A stretch of DNA of 32,419 nucleotides, taken from NCBI GenBank assembly GCA_007119395.1, contig SKPS01000153.1, positions 1-32,419 on the forward strand, read 5' to 3'. The stretch's first letter is position 1; each line of letters starts with the position of its first letter. The position numbers and the translations under genes are program-made. This document shows positions 8,206 through 17,623 of this stretch, in pieces. A model generated the notes under the pieces. It was not told where the DNA came from, searched no databases, and saw nothing but the letters and a program-made list of their open reading frames with translations. Source of the stretch: Lentimicrobiaceae bacterium. GTDB taxonomy: Bacteria > Bacteroidota > Bacteroidia > Bacteroidales > SKPS01.

Positions 8206-10221
8206 TCACTCACCGGGTAAGTCTGTGCCGGTGTTCAGGGGATTTTGTATTGGAGGTATGTGGTGTTTTTTGCCCAGCCAACGGATTATGCCATAAGCGA
8301 TGGCTGTTGAAATGGCAAATGCCGCCAATGGGTGTAATCCATATGATGTGGGGATGATTCCTGCTGCCATTGCGATGGTTCCGGTAGTGAGCGCGTAGGG
8401 CAACTGTGTTTTCACGTGGTCGATATGGTTGCATTGGGTGGCCAGCGAGCTCAATATTGTAGTATCGGATATGGGTGAGCAGTGGTCACCCATGACGGCT
8501 CCTGCGAGCACTGATGCCACGGTAGCATGGAACAGCATCATGGATGTGGGTTGATCCAACTGAAATTCGAAAAACAGGTTCCAAGAGGTGGGGAGCAGGA
8601 GTGGGAACAGGATGGCCATTGTACTCCACGAAGAGCCGGTGCTGAAGGCGACGCCGGCGGCCAGCAAAAAGGTGAGCAGCGGGATAAGGCGTGGGGTGAT
8701 CTCAGATGCGATCATCACATGCGACAAGTATTCGGCTGTGTGCAGATGCCTGGTGACCATGGCCAGTGCCCAGGCCAGTACCAGAATCAGCATGGCATGC
8801 AGCATCGTCTTGAACCCCTCTACCATCCCTTCGGTCACCTTCTGTAGCGAGAGCAGCTTTTGTGACACTGTGAGCAGGATGGCAAGAAGCAGTCCGCTGA
8901 AAGATGCCCAAAGCAACGCCCTGAAGGTGTCGGCCTGACCAATGATTTCTGACAGATTGGAGGCCAGTCCGAGTTGTGGCTGCCAGGCAGTGTGCTCCAT
9001 TCCTGTGATAATCAGTCCTGTAAAAGCTCCGGTAATCACCGTTATAACGGGCAACAGAGCATTCACTGCGCGAGGTTTGGAGTGCTTCGCTTCACCCATC
9101 GCTGTTGCCGGGTTATGATGGGATGCGGGGTCTTCTTCGGCAGATGATTCCGGTGTTGTCTGAAGGAGTGTTCGCTGTTCGGCATGGTACATGGCTCCAT
9201 AATCACGGCCACTCCATATCAGCATCACCACAAACAGCAACGTGAGGAATGGGTAGAATGCGTATCCCAATGAGCCCATAAAGATGGCATAGGGGCTTGC
9301 TTCTATGGCGGGGGCCGTTCCTGCGGCAATCACCTCCAGGGCATCTTTGATATAGCTTAGTTCGGCGCCGATCCAAGTGGTGATAAAGGCCACTGCGGCC
9401 ACCGGTGCAGCAGTTGAGTCAACCACATAGCTCAGCTTTTCCCGTGAAATACGCATCCGGTCACTCAATGGGCGCATGGTGTTGCCAACCACCAACGTAT
9501 TGGCATAGTCATCAAAAAAAAGAACCAGCCCCATCAACCAAGTCGACAAAAGGGTTGAGCGCCGGGTGCCGGCAACCTTCATTATGAGCAATACCACCCC
9601 TTTCATTCCGCCATTCAGGGTGATGACATGAACCATTCCTCCGATCATCAATGAGAAAACGATGATTGAGACATGGTCGCTGCTGGTCATGGTAGCCACG
9701 ATGTAGGTGTCTATGATGCGTAGCAGTCCGACGCCTGCTGCTGTAATGATCGTGTGGCCGCCATACCATGCGATCATCCAGGTGCCTGATAACAGTCCCA
9801 GAATCAAGGCAGAAAACACCTCTCTGAAGAATAGAGCCCACGCAATCGCTAACAGGGGTGGTATCAGCCCGTACCAGAGAGGGATGGCTCTTCCGGTGGA
9901 GGAGTGGTGTGTGTTGTTTACGATGATGGTCACCGGTTGATGTGCTGCTGGAATGAAAGGGATGAGGTGAGCACTGAGTGTGGAGTCTGCGGCGATTTCA
10001 AAGGCATCCTCACCAACGATCACGGAAAAGTGCCCATGGTATCTATCGGGTGTCAGAACCTCTGCCGCTGTTTCAACACCGGCAACCATGATGGCGGGGA
10101 ACAGCACCTCATGCTTCTCTTGATATTGGTTCGAGGGGGGCGTTCCACACGAAGAGAGGACGATGAGAACCGTTATGATGAGAGCCAATGCCGGCAGAAG
10201 CCTTGACACGTTGGGTCTCAT
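8206..10221 (-). CDS. NhaC-family Na+/H+ antiporter with a lipoprotein-like extracytoplasmic N-terminal domain
   Basis: This 671-residue protein is longer than a typical NhaC (about 450-530). Residues 1-25 look like a signal sequence ending in a lipobox (VLSSC, Cys25). About 85 residues of predicted extracytoplasmic sequence follow, before the first helix of the permease (from about residue 112, PLWYGLIPPLLAIAWALFF). The rest has many membrane helices and NhaC-type blocks such as FFDDYANTLVVGNTMRPLSD, FSTGSSWSTMAILFPL and GDHCSPISDTTILSS. A cytoplasmic hydrophilic loop lies near residues 345-375. The predicted role is exchange of Na+ for H+ at the inner membrane, plausible beside a Na+-pumping decarboxylase metabolism. 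Its ATG overlaps the dxs stop (ATGA), so it is translationally coupled. Confidence 0.88.
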   Translation of the reverse strand: MRPNVSRLLPALALIITVLIVLSSCGTPPSNQYQEKHEVLFPAIMVAGVETAAEVLTPDRYHGHFSVIVGEDAFEIAADSTLSAHLIPFIPAAHQPVTIIVNNTHHSSTGRAIPLWYGLIPPLLAIAWALFFREVFSALILGLLSGTWMIAWYGGHTIITAAGVGLLRIIDTYIVATMTSSDHVSIIVFSLMIGGMVHVITLNGGMKGVVLLIMKVAGTRRSTLLSTWLMGLVLFFDDYANTLVVGNTMRPLSDRMRISREKLSYVVDSTAAPVAAVAFITTWIGAELSYIKDALEVIAAGTAPAIEASPYAIFMGSLGYAFYPFLTLLFVVMLIWSGRDYGAMYHAEQRTLLQTTPESSAEEDPASHHNPATAMGEAKHSKPRAVNALLPVITVITGAFTGLIITGMEHTAWQPQLGLASNLSEIIGQADTFRALLWASFSGLLLAILLTVSQKLLSLQKVTEGMVEGFKTMLHAMLILVLAWALAMVTRHLHTAEYLSHVMIASEITPRLIPLLTFLLAAGVAFSTGSSWSTMAILFPLLLPTSWNLFFEFQLDQPTSMMLFHATVASVLAGAVMGDHCSPISDTTILSSLATQCNHIDHVKTQLPYALTTGTIAMAAGIIPTSYGLHPLAAFAISTAIAYGIIRWLGKKHHIPPIQNPLNTGTDLPGE

Positions 10222-12155
10222 AAATTGACAGCTTTTGATACAGGGTGAATTTTTGCTTCACGGTACCAGGTGAGTGCTGCCTGGTAAATGTCTTCAGCAT
10301 GAAAACCACACTCACGGTAGAGGGCATCGGGAGAACCATGTTCGATAAACTGGTCGGGGATACCGAGCCGTATCACCTGTGCGGTATGGTTGTGGTCGCT
10401 TTTAAACTCTGTCACAGCTGATCCGAACCCACCCTGGATGGTACCGTCTTCCACTACGATGAGGGCATTGTATTCTGTAAACACTTCATGAAGCAGTTTT
10501 TCATCCAGAGGTTTCAGGAACCGAATATCGAAATGTGCAGGTTTAAACCCTTTTTGTTCGAGTCGGTCTATGGCAGAGGAGGCGAAGTTCCCTGTATGTC
10601 CGATGGTTAGAATGGCGAGGTCTTCCCCATTTCTGATTCTTCGCCCTTTGCCTGGTTCGAGGCGTTTGAAGGGCTGTTTCCAGTTGGCTGTCACCCCGCG
10701 CCCTCTGGGGTATCGGATCACCCATGCCCCCATGTTGTCGAGCTGAGCTGTGTACATCATATTCCGCAATTCCACCTCGTTCATGGGTGCTGCAATGGTC
10801 AGGTTGGGGATGCACCGGAAGAAGGCCAGATCAAATGCACCATGATGCGTTGCACCATCTTCACCCACCAGCCCCGCCCTGTCGAGACAGAACACCACAG
10901 GCAGCTTCTGCAGAGCCACATCGTGTATTACCTGATCGTAGGCACGTTGCATAAAGCTGGAGTAGATGTTACAGAAAGGGATCATGCCTGAAGCCGCCAG
11001 ACCTGCTGAGAAGGTCACGGCATGTTGCTCTGCTATGCCTACATCAAAGGTTCGTTCAGGCATTACCGTCATCATCATATGCAGGGAGCACCCTGAAGGC
11101 ATAGCAGGTGTAATGCCTGTGATGCGGGGATTGGCATGAGCCAGTTCAATGATGGTTTTGCCGAATACATTTTGGTATTTTGGGGCATAGGCTGCGCAAG
11201 GCTTTGTTATCCTATTGCCCGTTTGCTTGTCAAATTGCCCCGGTGCATGAAACCGTGTTTGTTGTTTTTCAGCATGAGCATACCCTTTGCCTTTCACGGT
11301 GATACAATGCAGGATCTTGGGCCCCGGGATCTCTTTCAGGTCACGCATAAGGTGCACCAGTCGCTTTACATCGTGACCATCAACGGGCCCGAAGTACCGA
11401 AAGCCCAACGATTCGAACAGGTTACTCTTTGACAAGATGGTGGTTTTTACCGCTTTCTCAATCTGCTTGAGGATATTCCGGGTATTGGGGCCATATCTTG
11501 TTTTTCCGCCGGTAAGGTTCCAAATGGTATTTCGAAAGCGGTTGTATGTTCTGGAGATGGTGATGTCTGTTAGATACTCTTTCAGGGCGCCCACATTTTG
11601 GTCGATGGCTATGCCGTTGTCGTTGATCACGACCAGCAGATTGGATTTGACCCAACCGGCATGGTTCATCGCTTCAAAGGCCATTCCTGCCGTGAGGGAT
11701 CCATCTCCTATTACGGCAACGTGGTGCTTGTCTGTTTCACCTTGCATCGCACTGGCTTGTGCCATTCCCAGCAATGCAGAGATAGAGGTTGATGAGTGCC
11801 CCACCCCAAAGGCGTCGTACTCACTCTCTGCCATCTTCGGGAACCCACTGATGCCACCATATTGCCGGTTGGTGTGAAACCTGTTTTTTCTACCGGTGAG
11901 GATTTTGTGGGCGTAAGCCTGATGCCCCACATCCCAGATCAGCTTGTCGTAAGGGGTGTTGTACACATAATGCAATGCTACAGCCAGCTCCACCGCACCC
12001 AGGCTCGCACCAAAATGGCCCGGGTTAATCGATACCGCATCAATGATGAAATCACGCAGCTCACTGCACAATGATTCCAGCTGATCCTCTGCTAACCTTC
12101 GAAGGTCCTCAGGCAGATCAATCCCTGAGAGTATGGGTCCTTGTAAAATCGTCAT
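10218..12155 (-). CDS. dxs: 1-deoxy-D-xylulose-5-phosphate synthase
   Basis: This protein condenses pyruvate and glyceraldehyde 3-phosphate into DXP, the entry step of the MEP isoprenoid pathway; it also feeds thiamine and pyridoxal synthesis. The 645 residues carry the Dxs landmarks: GHQAYAHKILTGR, the thiamine-diphosphate motif GDGSLTAGMAFEAMNHAG ending in NDNGIAID, the catalytic-region DVGIAEQHAVTFSAG, FCLDRAGLVGEDGATHHG, and a C-terminal transketolase domain (VVEDGTIQGGFGSAV). No domain is missing. It precedes and overlaps the nhaC-like gene by four bases, forming a two-gene operon. Confidence 0.98.
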   Translation of the reverse strand: MTILQGPILSGIDLPEDLRRLAEDQLESLCSELRDFIIDAVSINPGHFGASLGAVELAVALHYVYNTPYDKLIWDVGHQAYAHKILTGRKNRFHTNRQYGGISGFPKMAESEYDAFGVGHSSTSISALLGMAQASAMQGETDKHHVAVIGDGSLTAGMAFEAMNHAGWVKSNLLVVINDNGIAIDQNVGALKEYLTDITISRTYNRFRNTIWNLTGGKTRYGPNTRNILKQIEKAVKTTILSKSNLFESLGFRYFGPVDGHDVKRLVHLMRDLKEIPGPKILHCITVKGKGYAHAEKQQTRFHAPGQFDKQTGNRITKPCAAYAPKYQNVFGKTIIELAHANPRITGITPAMPSGCSLHMMMTVMPERTFDVGIAEQHAVTFSAGLAASGMIPFCNIYSSFMQRAYDQVIHDVALQKLPVVFCLDRAGLVGEDGATHHGAFDLAFFRCIPNLTIAAPMNEVELRNMMYTAQLDNMGAWVIRYPRGRGVTANWKQPFKRLEPGKGRRIRNGEDLAILTIGHTGNFASSAIDRLEQKGFKPAHFDIRFLKPLDEKLLHEVFTEYNALIVVEDGTIQGGFGSAVTEFKSDHNHTAQVIRLGIPDQFIEHGSPDALYRECGFHAEDIYQAALTWYREAKIHPVSKAVNL

Positions 12156-12187
12156 CAGCTTACAAAAAACTTCTATGCCTTATTTGG

Positions 12188-12195
12188 CAAAATTA
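12188..12195 (-). promoter_or_regulatory. Candidate -7 box for dxs
   Basis: On the minus strand this reads TAATTTTG, an exact TAnnTTTG match 32 nt before the dxs ATG. A T-rich TTTA rather than TTG lies about 19 nt upstream, so the -33 element is degenerate. Confidence 0.45.
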
Positions 12196-12237
12196 TGTAT
12201 TTTTCCTGTAGCATAAACGATCGTAACGGTGCGAATG

Positions 12238-12267
12238 TTGACGGAGCTCCAAAGATTGTTACTTTTG
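12238..12267 (+). promoter_or_regulatory. Bacteroidota-type promoter for murI
   Basis: TTG (12238-12240), a 19-nt spacer and TACTTTTG (12260-12267) match the -33/-7 consensus in both sequence and spacing. The start of transcription is expected about 12274, some 20 nt before the murI ATG. Confidence 0.75.
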
Positions 12268-12295
12268 TGCCTTCAAAGTAATGTGATTTCAGGCC

Positions 12296-13090
12296 ATGAA
12301 AGAGAGGCATTTCATAGGGGTTTTTGATTCGGGTATGGGAGGATTGTCTGTATTGCAGAGTTTGCTGGAGCTACTGCCAGGTGAGTCGTTTCATTATTTT
12401 GCCGATTCGGCCTGGTGCCCTTATGGTAACCGGAGCACAGAGGAGATTATCGCGCGGGCTGATGCCATCACGACCCATTTTCTGGCTGGTGGTGCGAAGT
12501 TGGTTGTAGTAGCGTGTAATACGGCGACTGCTGAGGCCATTGATCATTTGCGCAGCCACTACCCGGTTCCGTTCGTGGGCATTGAGCCTGCCATCAAGCA
12601 GGCGGCTTATCACACCGCATCAGGGAAGGTGGGTGTGTTGGCTACCAGAAATACCATACAGGGCAGACTGTTCCGGGAAACTTCAGCACGGTATGCCTCC
12701 GGGAAAGACATCATGATCCAGGTAGGGGAAGGGCTAGTTGAGGTGGTTGAGGAGGGTCGTATTGAGACCCCGGCGGCCATGGCACTGCTGAAGAGATATA
12801 TCACCCCCATGATTGAAGCGGGTGTAGACCAGGTTGTGCTTGGATGTACACACTACCCGTTTCTTATCCCTGCCATTCAACGTATAGTGCCGCCCGATGT
12901 GGTGATACATGACCCTTCTCCGGCTGTGGCACGACAAACCGCTGCTGTGTTGAAATCCAATAACCTGGAGGCAGTCACCGGAACACCTGTGCTACACCAG
13001 GCTGAGACAACAGGCAACAGAGAGCAACTGCTTGGCATGATACAACACCTGGGACTGGATATTTCTGACGTGACCTTCTCTTCGGTCTGA
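12296..13090 (+). CDS. murI: Glutamate racemase
   Basis: This protein interconverts L- and D-glutamate for peptidoglycan. Its 264 residues show the family motifs with the two catalytic cysteines: GVFDSGMGGLSVL (Asp11), VVACNTATA (Cys74), and VLGCTHYPFL (Cys184), plus HDPSPAVARQ near the end. Length and motifs are normal, with no sign of damage. It is a single gene with its own consensus promoter. Its TGA directly abuts the stop of the convergent ChaN-like gene. Confidence 0.97.
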   Translation: MKERHFIGVFDSGMGGLSVLQSLLELLPGESFHYFADSAWCPYGNRSTEEIIARADAITTHFLAGGAKLVVVACNTATAEAIDHLRSHYPVPFVGIEPAIKQAAYHTASGKVGVLATRNTIQGRLFRETSARYASGKDIMIQVGEGLVEVVEEGRIETPAAMALLKRYITPMIEAGVDQVVLGCTHYPFLIPAIQRIVPPDVVIHDPSPAVARQTAAVLKSNNLEAVTGTPVLHQAETTGNREQLLGMIQHLGLDISDVTFSSV

Positions 13091-13975
13091 TCAATAGGTT
13101 TTGGTTACCCGGTTGTTGACAACCAATACAAAGTCAGCCCTGCCGATGTAAGTGCTGTCCAATTGGTCAACCTGCGATTGCTCCACCGTAGAGATCGCCA
13201 TCATGTTTAACCCGGGCTTGTAGTGACGCAGATACCATAGTATACCCTCGTCGTTGTCGGAGTGATAGCTGCCATTATAATGGAGAAACCTTTGCCCCGG
13301 TTTCCAGTACTCAGCGATTGACCATGCCATGGTAGCATCTTTGATGGCCTGTGCTTTCGGAAGGTTGGGGCCTGCATGCATGGCGGGGCTGCCTTCTCCT
13401 GCCATGGCTGCATAACCGGGCAGCGTTGGGTCGTATGGAACAGGGAGTGGGGCCACATAACGTTTCGCTTCGTCGGAGAGCTCTTCCAACCCCTCGAACC
13501 CACGTGCATGAACCAACGCTGCGTACCTGCGGGGTATATTGGTGGCTATGAATGGAATGCCGTGCTCATGGGCAAAGCTTACCAGTGGCTTGTAATCGGT
13601 ACGGTAGTTTCTCCATAACCGTGCTTCCGACTCAAAATCCCGTTCCCGGATTAACCCGGAAAGATACTCGTTGATTATTAACTGGTTATCTCTTTCAAAC
13701 ATCTCAGCACCCAGTATCAAAGCGGTGGTGTCAACGTGATACAAGTCAATGGTGAGCTCCAGCTGTAACCAGTGACTGATGGCGTTGTTGTGCAACTCTC
13801 CGAAAAAGATCACATCAGCTTCTAACAGTTGCTCCGCCATGGTGGCATAATCAACCGGCTGCCCGTTTTTGTCAAACAACTGCCAGGCTCGCTTCTCAGG
13901 GAAGTCAAAACTGGTTGATAGCATTAAAACCGTTGTCAATGCCAGCAACGTTAAAATGGAATTCTTCATTTGCAT
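13091..13975 (-). CDS. ChaN-family exported protein (haem/iron-associated, Tiki-like fold)
   Basis: This 294-residue protein has an N-terminal signal peptide (about residues 1-22). There is no Cys lipobox, unlike many ChaN lipoproteins, so it is probably periplasmic. Family marks are FFGELHNNAISHWLQLE (Glu60, His62), the FERDNQ segment, a central ATNIPRRYAALV block, and HYNGSYHSDNDEGILWYL. ChaN proteins bind haem or are grouped with iron-regulated proteins; the exact function in this phylum is unclear. The start could be the ATG at 13975 or the one at 13969, which gives the more usual MKN beginning. It is convergent with murI with zero spacing. Confidence 0.82.
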   Translation of the reverse strand: MQMKNSILTLLALTTVLMLSTSFDFPEKRAWQLFDKNGQPVDYATMAEQLLEADVIFFGELHNNAISHWLQLELTIDLYHVDTTALILGAEMFERDNQLIINEYLSGLIRERDFESEARLWRNYRTDYKPLVSFAHEHGIPFIATNIPRRYAALVHARGFEGLEELSDEAKRYVAPLPVPYDPTLPGYAAMAGEGSPAMHAGPNLPKAQAIKDATMAWSIAEYWKPGQRFLHYNGSYHSDNDEGILWYLRHYKPGLNMMAISTVEQSQVDQLDSTYIGRADFVLVVNNRVTKTY

Positions 13976-14053
13976 AATCTATTGATTTGGTTCATTCATT
14001 TCAGGTATAACAACGAGGGCTGGGATAGGTTTAACAGAACTGGGGCATTTTTT

Positions 14054-15661
14054 TTACTGATTGGTTGCAGTATCGGGCATTGGCTCCTTAGCTTCTGTGT
14101 TTTGAAACAATCTGAGGCTGTAGAAGAAAACGAAGAATGACACACCCACCTGTGTTTCCAGGGTATCTTCCACCAGCATGGAGAATAGTACGATGACGAG
14201 GAAGGCCATGTACACGGTGTCTATTTTGTTTTTTCTGATCATCAGGGGCAGGATGATGGCAGCGAGGAAGAGGATCAGTCCGGGCAGTCCGAAGGTGATA
14301 AGGATGGTAATGAATTGGTTGTGTGCTCTCAGCGGGGTTCCTGCAAGGGGTGATTGTTGGCGATGCAGTTGTTCTGCAAATTCGTCTTTCAGGTCACCGG
14401 TGCCAACCCCTGTAGCCAGGTTTGTGCGTGCCAGAGAGAGGCCTGTTTGCCAAAGCTCTATTCTTTGGAGGAGGGAATGGCCCCGGGAAGATCCACCTTC
14501 AAGGTAATTCCAATACTCCCATTTCAACTGGTCGATTCTGCGTCGCATGCCACTCCATTGATCGTACCGGTAATTGGTGATACCCCGTTCAATGGCACTG
14601 ATCTCTTCGTCGTCAAGTGATGCAACGCCTTCGGCATCTTTTCGCAGACCTTTTGAGGTGAGAAACCTGAGCAGCACGTCGGCGATTCTTCCGCCACCGG
14701 GCAGTTTTGCATCAAACGCGAGATGGCTTCTTTCTTCCCAGGCTTCCTCCATCTCTTTGAGGTTTACATAGATCCACACCAGGTGACCGTTTTCATTCAC
14801 CGGCATCGAAAGGTCATGGTAGTATGGGTTGCCCAGCGCAGTAACACTGTCGAGATCGGCATAGGTGAGGCCGTGATCAGGGTTGAACTCTCTGCTTGTT
14901 TCAGAGATAAGCCAAATACCTGTAACTGATAGGATCACCAATATGGCAACGCTTCCCCAGGTGATCAATCTGCTTTTCCCACTGAAGATGCCTTTTGCGA
15001 GCAGCATCCCCAATATCAAAATAAAGGAGAGCATGCCGGTGAGTGATTCAAGCATCACCAGTGCCACGAGGAACCATGCTGCGAGGACAATCAGGATTGT
15101 TTTGACAAGGTTATTCTTTTCTGCGGTGAGTGCCAGGTGTGCTGCGGCCACTGCCGCCAGGCACAGCATCATGCTGAACCGTATATGGGAGATGAATGGG
15201 GTAAGGTCGCGGGCATCGGGTGGCTGCAGGAAAAGCTGACGGTAGAGTGCCACCAGAGAGACTGCCAGCACTGCTATCAGAAACGTTTTCATGACACCTC
15301 TCTCCTGTCGTTCCTTTAAAGGGGGAGCGGTGATCATAAAGAGTGGAATGATCAATAGAGGAAGCTTGATTCTCAGATCTTTCAGGGCATATTCAAAATC
15401 AGAGGTGTAGAGTAACCCCACAAGATGTATCACCACAATCAACATAAAGAAAGCGAAAGCGGCACCTCTCCCTTTGCGAAGCGTAGGAAAATGACGATAC
15501 CCCTGCCCTAGCAGGAAATGAATGGCAAGCAGCAGCAAAGCCAGAGACATCACCGTTTTGGAAAGGGGTAGCCCAATGGCAAAAAGCATCAGCCCGGCAA
15601 GATATACATGCCGGTATCTGTCCCGCTGTAAAAACGATATTACACGCTGACCACTCATCAT
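14054..15661 (-). CDS. O-antigen ligase / polymerase family (Wzy_C) membrane protein
   Basis: This 535-residue, strongly hydrophobic protein has many predicted membrane helices in its first 240 residues. A large hydrophilic, presumably periplasmic loop follows (about 255-430), then the Wzy_C signature AHNQFITILITFGLPGLILF near residue 455, and further helices. WaaL/Wzy proteins ligate or polymerise lipid-linked O-antigen units on the periplasmic side. The loop, with its Arg-rich GMRRRIDQLKWEYW stretch, is long for the family. The start ATG directly follows the S41 protease stop (TAG-ATG), so the two are co-translated. The C-terminal tail is short and polar. Confidence 0.85.
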   Translation of the reverse strand: MMSGQRVISFLQRDRYRHVYLAGLMLFAIGLPLSKTVMSLALLLLAIHFLLGQGYRHFPTLRKGRGAAFAFFMLIVVIHLVGLLYTSDFEYALKDLRIKLPLLIIPLFMITAPPLKERQERGVMKTFLIAVLAVSLVALYRQLFLQPPDARDLTPFISHIRFSMMLCLAAVAAAHLALTAEKNNLVKTILIVLAAWFLVALVMLESLTGMLSFILILGMLLAKGIFSGKSRLITWGSVAILVILSVTGIWLISETSREFNPDHGLTYADLDSVTALGNPYYHDLSMPVNENGHLVWIYVNLKEMEEAWEERSHLAFDAKLPGGGRIADVLLRFLTSKGLRKDAEGVASLDDEEISAIERGITNYRYDQWSGMRRRIDQLKWEYWNYLEGGSSRGHSLLQRIELWQTGLSLARTNLATGVGTGDLKDEFAEQLHRQQSPLAGTPLRAHNQFITILITFGLPGLILFLAAIILPLMIRKNKIDTVYMAFLVIVLFSMLVEDTLETQVGVSFFVFFYSLRLFQNTEAKEPMPDTATNQ

Positions 15662-17329
15662 CTATAACGGTCTGTATCCTCCTGCAAGCATCTTGAGATA
15701 GCTCTCACGGTCGTTAATTATTCGATAGGCTTCCTGTAGTTCAGGGTCATGGGCCAGTCCATGCTTAATCAACCCTTTATCGAAATAGTAGCGGTAGATG
15801 ATCTCTCGCTGTAACAGTCGTGATATCTCTTCTCTGTTACGTTCCAGGTCATCCTGCTTCAGTCGTTGCATGGTTGCCGACACTGCATTGATCTCTTCTT
15901 GAAGGTATGTTTTATACCCCTCCTCTTCAGCGGCCGCCATCAGTTCAGTCAGTCTCTCTTCTGAAGCGGTACGGTATGAGAATCCTTCCCTGTTTAGGAA
16001 TTCCACGAAGGCATTCCAAATCTGGTGTGTGATATCGAAGCTTTCGGGGGGAGCCACAGAGTCGTGTTGTGTTCTGTACCAGGTGGCAAAGTCGAATATT
16101 TGGTAGCTGTTCATCAGGGCACGGCCTATGGGGCTGAGATCCGGTCGGCCGGTGTGTATGTCGGGAATAATCCCTTTTCCATCAAATACCGTTCTGCCAT
16201 TGCGTGTTGTAAACGGTGTGATCAGTGAATCGGGGATCGGATCGGTTGTGCCGGGCAAGTATTCAGCCTGAATACATCTTCCGCTGGGAATGTAGTATTT
16301 TGCAATGGTTACTTTTAATTGTGAATTGTAGACCAGTGGCACAACATTCTGTACGGTTCCTTTTCCGTAGGAGGTTTTTCCGATCACAATGCCACGGTCA
16401 AGGTCTTGCATTGCCCCTGCAACGATTTCAGAAGCGGAGGCACTTTGTTCATCGATCAGGATCACCACCGGCATCTCCATATCCATGGGAGAGGAGAAGG
16501 TGCGGTATACACGGTTTCGGTCACTGATACGCCCACGGGTACTGGCAATTACTTCATTTTGTCTGACAAAAAGATTGGCAATATTCACAGCTTCCAGCAA
16601 CAACCCTCCACCGTTTCCGCGAAGATCCAGGATCAGACCATTTACATCGTTTTCGGAAGTGAGTTGCACAAAAGACTCTTTCACATCCCTGCCGGCGTTT
16701 TGAAGAAAAGTGCGCAGGCTTACGTAGGCAATACCCTCTCTGGGCATCCCTGACCAGGGGATCAGCTGCTCACGGATGTTGGCGCGTTCCAGTTGACGAT
16801 TCAGCATCTCCTCTGTATATGGGCGCTGCAGTTTTACCCTTACCCTGGTGCCCGTTTGCCCATTCAGCAGGTAGTTCACCTCCTCTGCCGACCGACCCTC
16901 AACAGATAATCCATCCACCTCAAGCAACACATCGCCAACGAGCAACCCTTCGTTCATGGCCGATGAGTTGTTGTTGATGGTGATCACCACATGACGCCCC
17001 TGACGCAACTGCACAGCAAAACCGGCACTGCCGGCATGGGTAGCTTGCATCATACGGTAATCCTCAATGTCAGCTTCAGGGATGTATTCCGTAAAAGGAT
17101 CCAGCGATAACAGCATGGCATCAATGGCTACCTTCGTGAGCTTTCCCGGATTGATCTCTTCAACATAGTTTGTGTTGAGCTGACGAAACAATGTGGCGAA
17201 AATGTCAAGGTTTTTTGAGATCTCAAAATCGTTGTGGATCACACTGCCTAAAGAGACGACCGCTGCAATGGCCAACCCCAGCAACCAATAGGTTCCCTTT
17301 TTAAGCCTGTTTTTAAAAAATGATTTCAT
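15662..17329 (-). CDS. C-terminal processing peptidase (S41 family, CtpA-like) with PDZ domain
   Basis: This 555-residue protein has an N-terminal membrane anchor or signal (about 14-32), a helical pre-domain, and a PDZ domain (about 95-170, AGFAVQLRQGRHVVITIN, LVGDVLLEVDG). The S41 core contains LILDLRGNGGG, the catalytic Ser298 in the SASASE motif, and the catalytic Lys323 in YGKGTVQ. It is expected to cleave envelope proteins near their C-termini in the periplasm. A roughly 150-residue helical tail follows. I chose the ATG at 17329; the frame extends 9 nt further to a TTG. It lies between yidD and the O-antigen ligase gene on the same strand. Confidence 0.93.
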   Translation of the reverse strand: MKSFFKNRLKKGTYWLLGLAIAAVVSLGSVIHNDFEISKNLDIFATLFRQLNTNYVEEINPGKLTKVAIDAMLLSLDPFTEYIPEADIEDYRMMQATHAGSAGFAVQLRQGRHVVITINNNSSAMNEGLLVGDVLLEVDGLSVEGRSAEEVNYLLNGQTGTRVRVKLQRPYTEEMLNRQLERANIREQLIPWSGMPREGIAYVSLRTFLQNAGRDVKESFVQLTSENDVNGLILDLRGNGGGLLLEAVNIANLFVRQNEVIASTRGRISDRNRVYRTFSSPMDMEMPVVILIDEQSASASEIVAGAMQDLDRGIVIGKTSYGKGTVQNVVPLVYNSQLKVTIAKYYIPSGRCIQAEYLPGTTDPIPDSLITPFTTRNGRTVFDGKGIIPDIHTGRPDLSPIGRALMNSYQIFDFATWYRTQHDSVAPPESFDITHQIWNAFVEFLNREGFSYRTASEERLTELMAAAEEEGYKTYLQEEINAVSATMQRLKQDDLERNREEISRLLQREIIYRYYFDKGLIKHGLAHDPELQEAYRIINDRESYLKMLAGGYRPL

Positions 17330-17370
17330 ATACACCAATGGTTAATTCAATGAGGTGAACATATTATTTG

Positions 17371-17601
17371 TTAAGGTACCGGATCGTATCCACTGCCTCC
17401 CCAGGGATTACATGACAGGAAACGGCGCAAGGTGAGCCATCCGCCACGAAAAGGGCCATGTTTTCTGATCGCTTCGATACCGTATTGAGAACAGGTTGGA
17501 CTGTACCGGCATGATGGAGCAAAGTAAGGGGATATGGCACCCTGGTAGAACCTGATGAGCAAGAGCATCAAGCCGGAGAGAATTTTGTTAACCCACTTCA
17601 T
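17371..17601 (-). CDS. yidD: Membrane protein insertion efficiency factor YidD
   Basis: This 76-residue protein has the YidD signature: a short N-terminal hydrophobic segment, then FYQGAISPYFAPSCRYSPTCSQYGIEAI with its three conserved Cys, and a GGSGYDPVP end. It is membrane-associated and assists YidC-dependent insertion. It starts 22 nt after rnpA, the arrangement seen in many bacteria. Confidence 0.96.
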   Translation of the reverse strand: MKWVNKILSGLMLLLIRFYQGAISPYFAPSCRYSPTCSQYGIEAIRKHGPFRGGWLTLRRFLSCNPWGGSGYDPVP

Positions 17602-17623
17602 CCACGCCTTTTTTCATGATTGT

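Noticed and set aside
8588..8938. Plus-strand open frame of 116 codons opposite the nhaC-like gene
   Set aside because: Mirror of conserved permease codons; no start signal or family motif.
16866..17330. Degenerate second gene or mobile element in the S41 region
   Set aside because: The whole stretch is explained by the protease anchor, pre-domain and PDZ.
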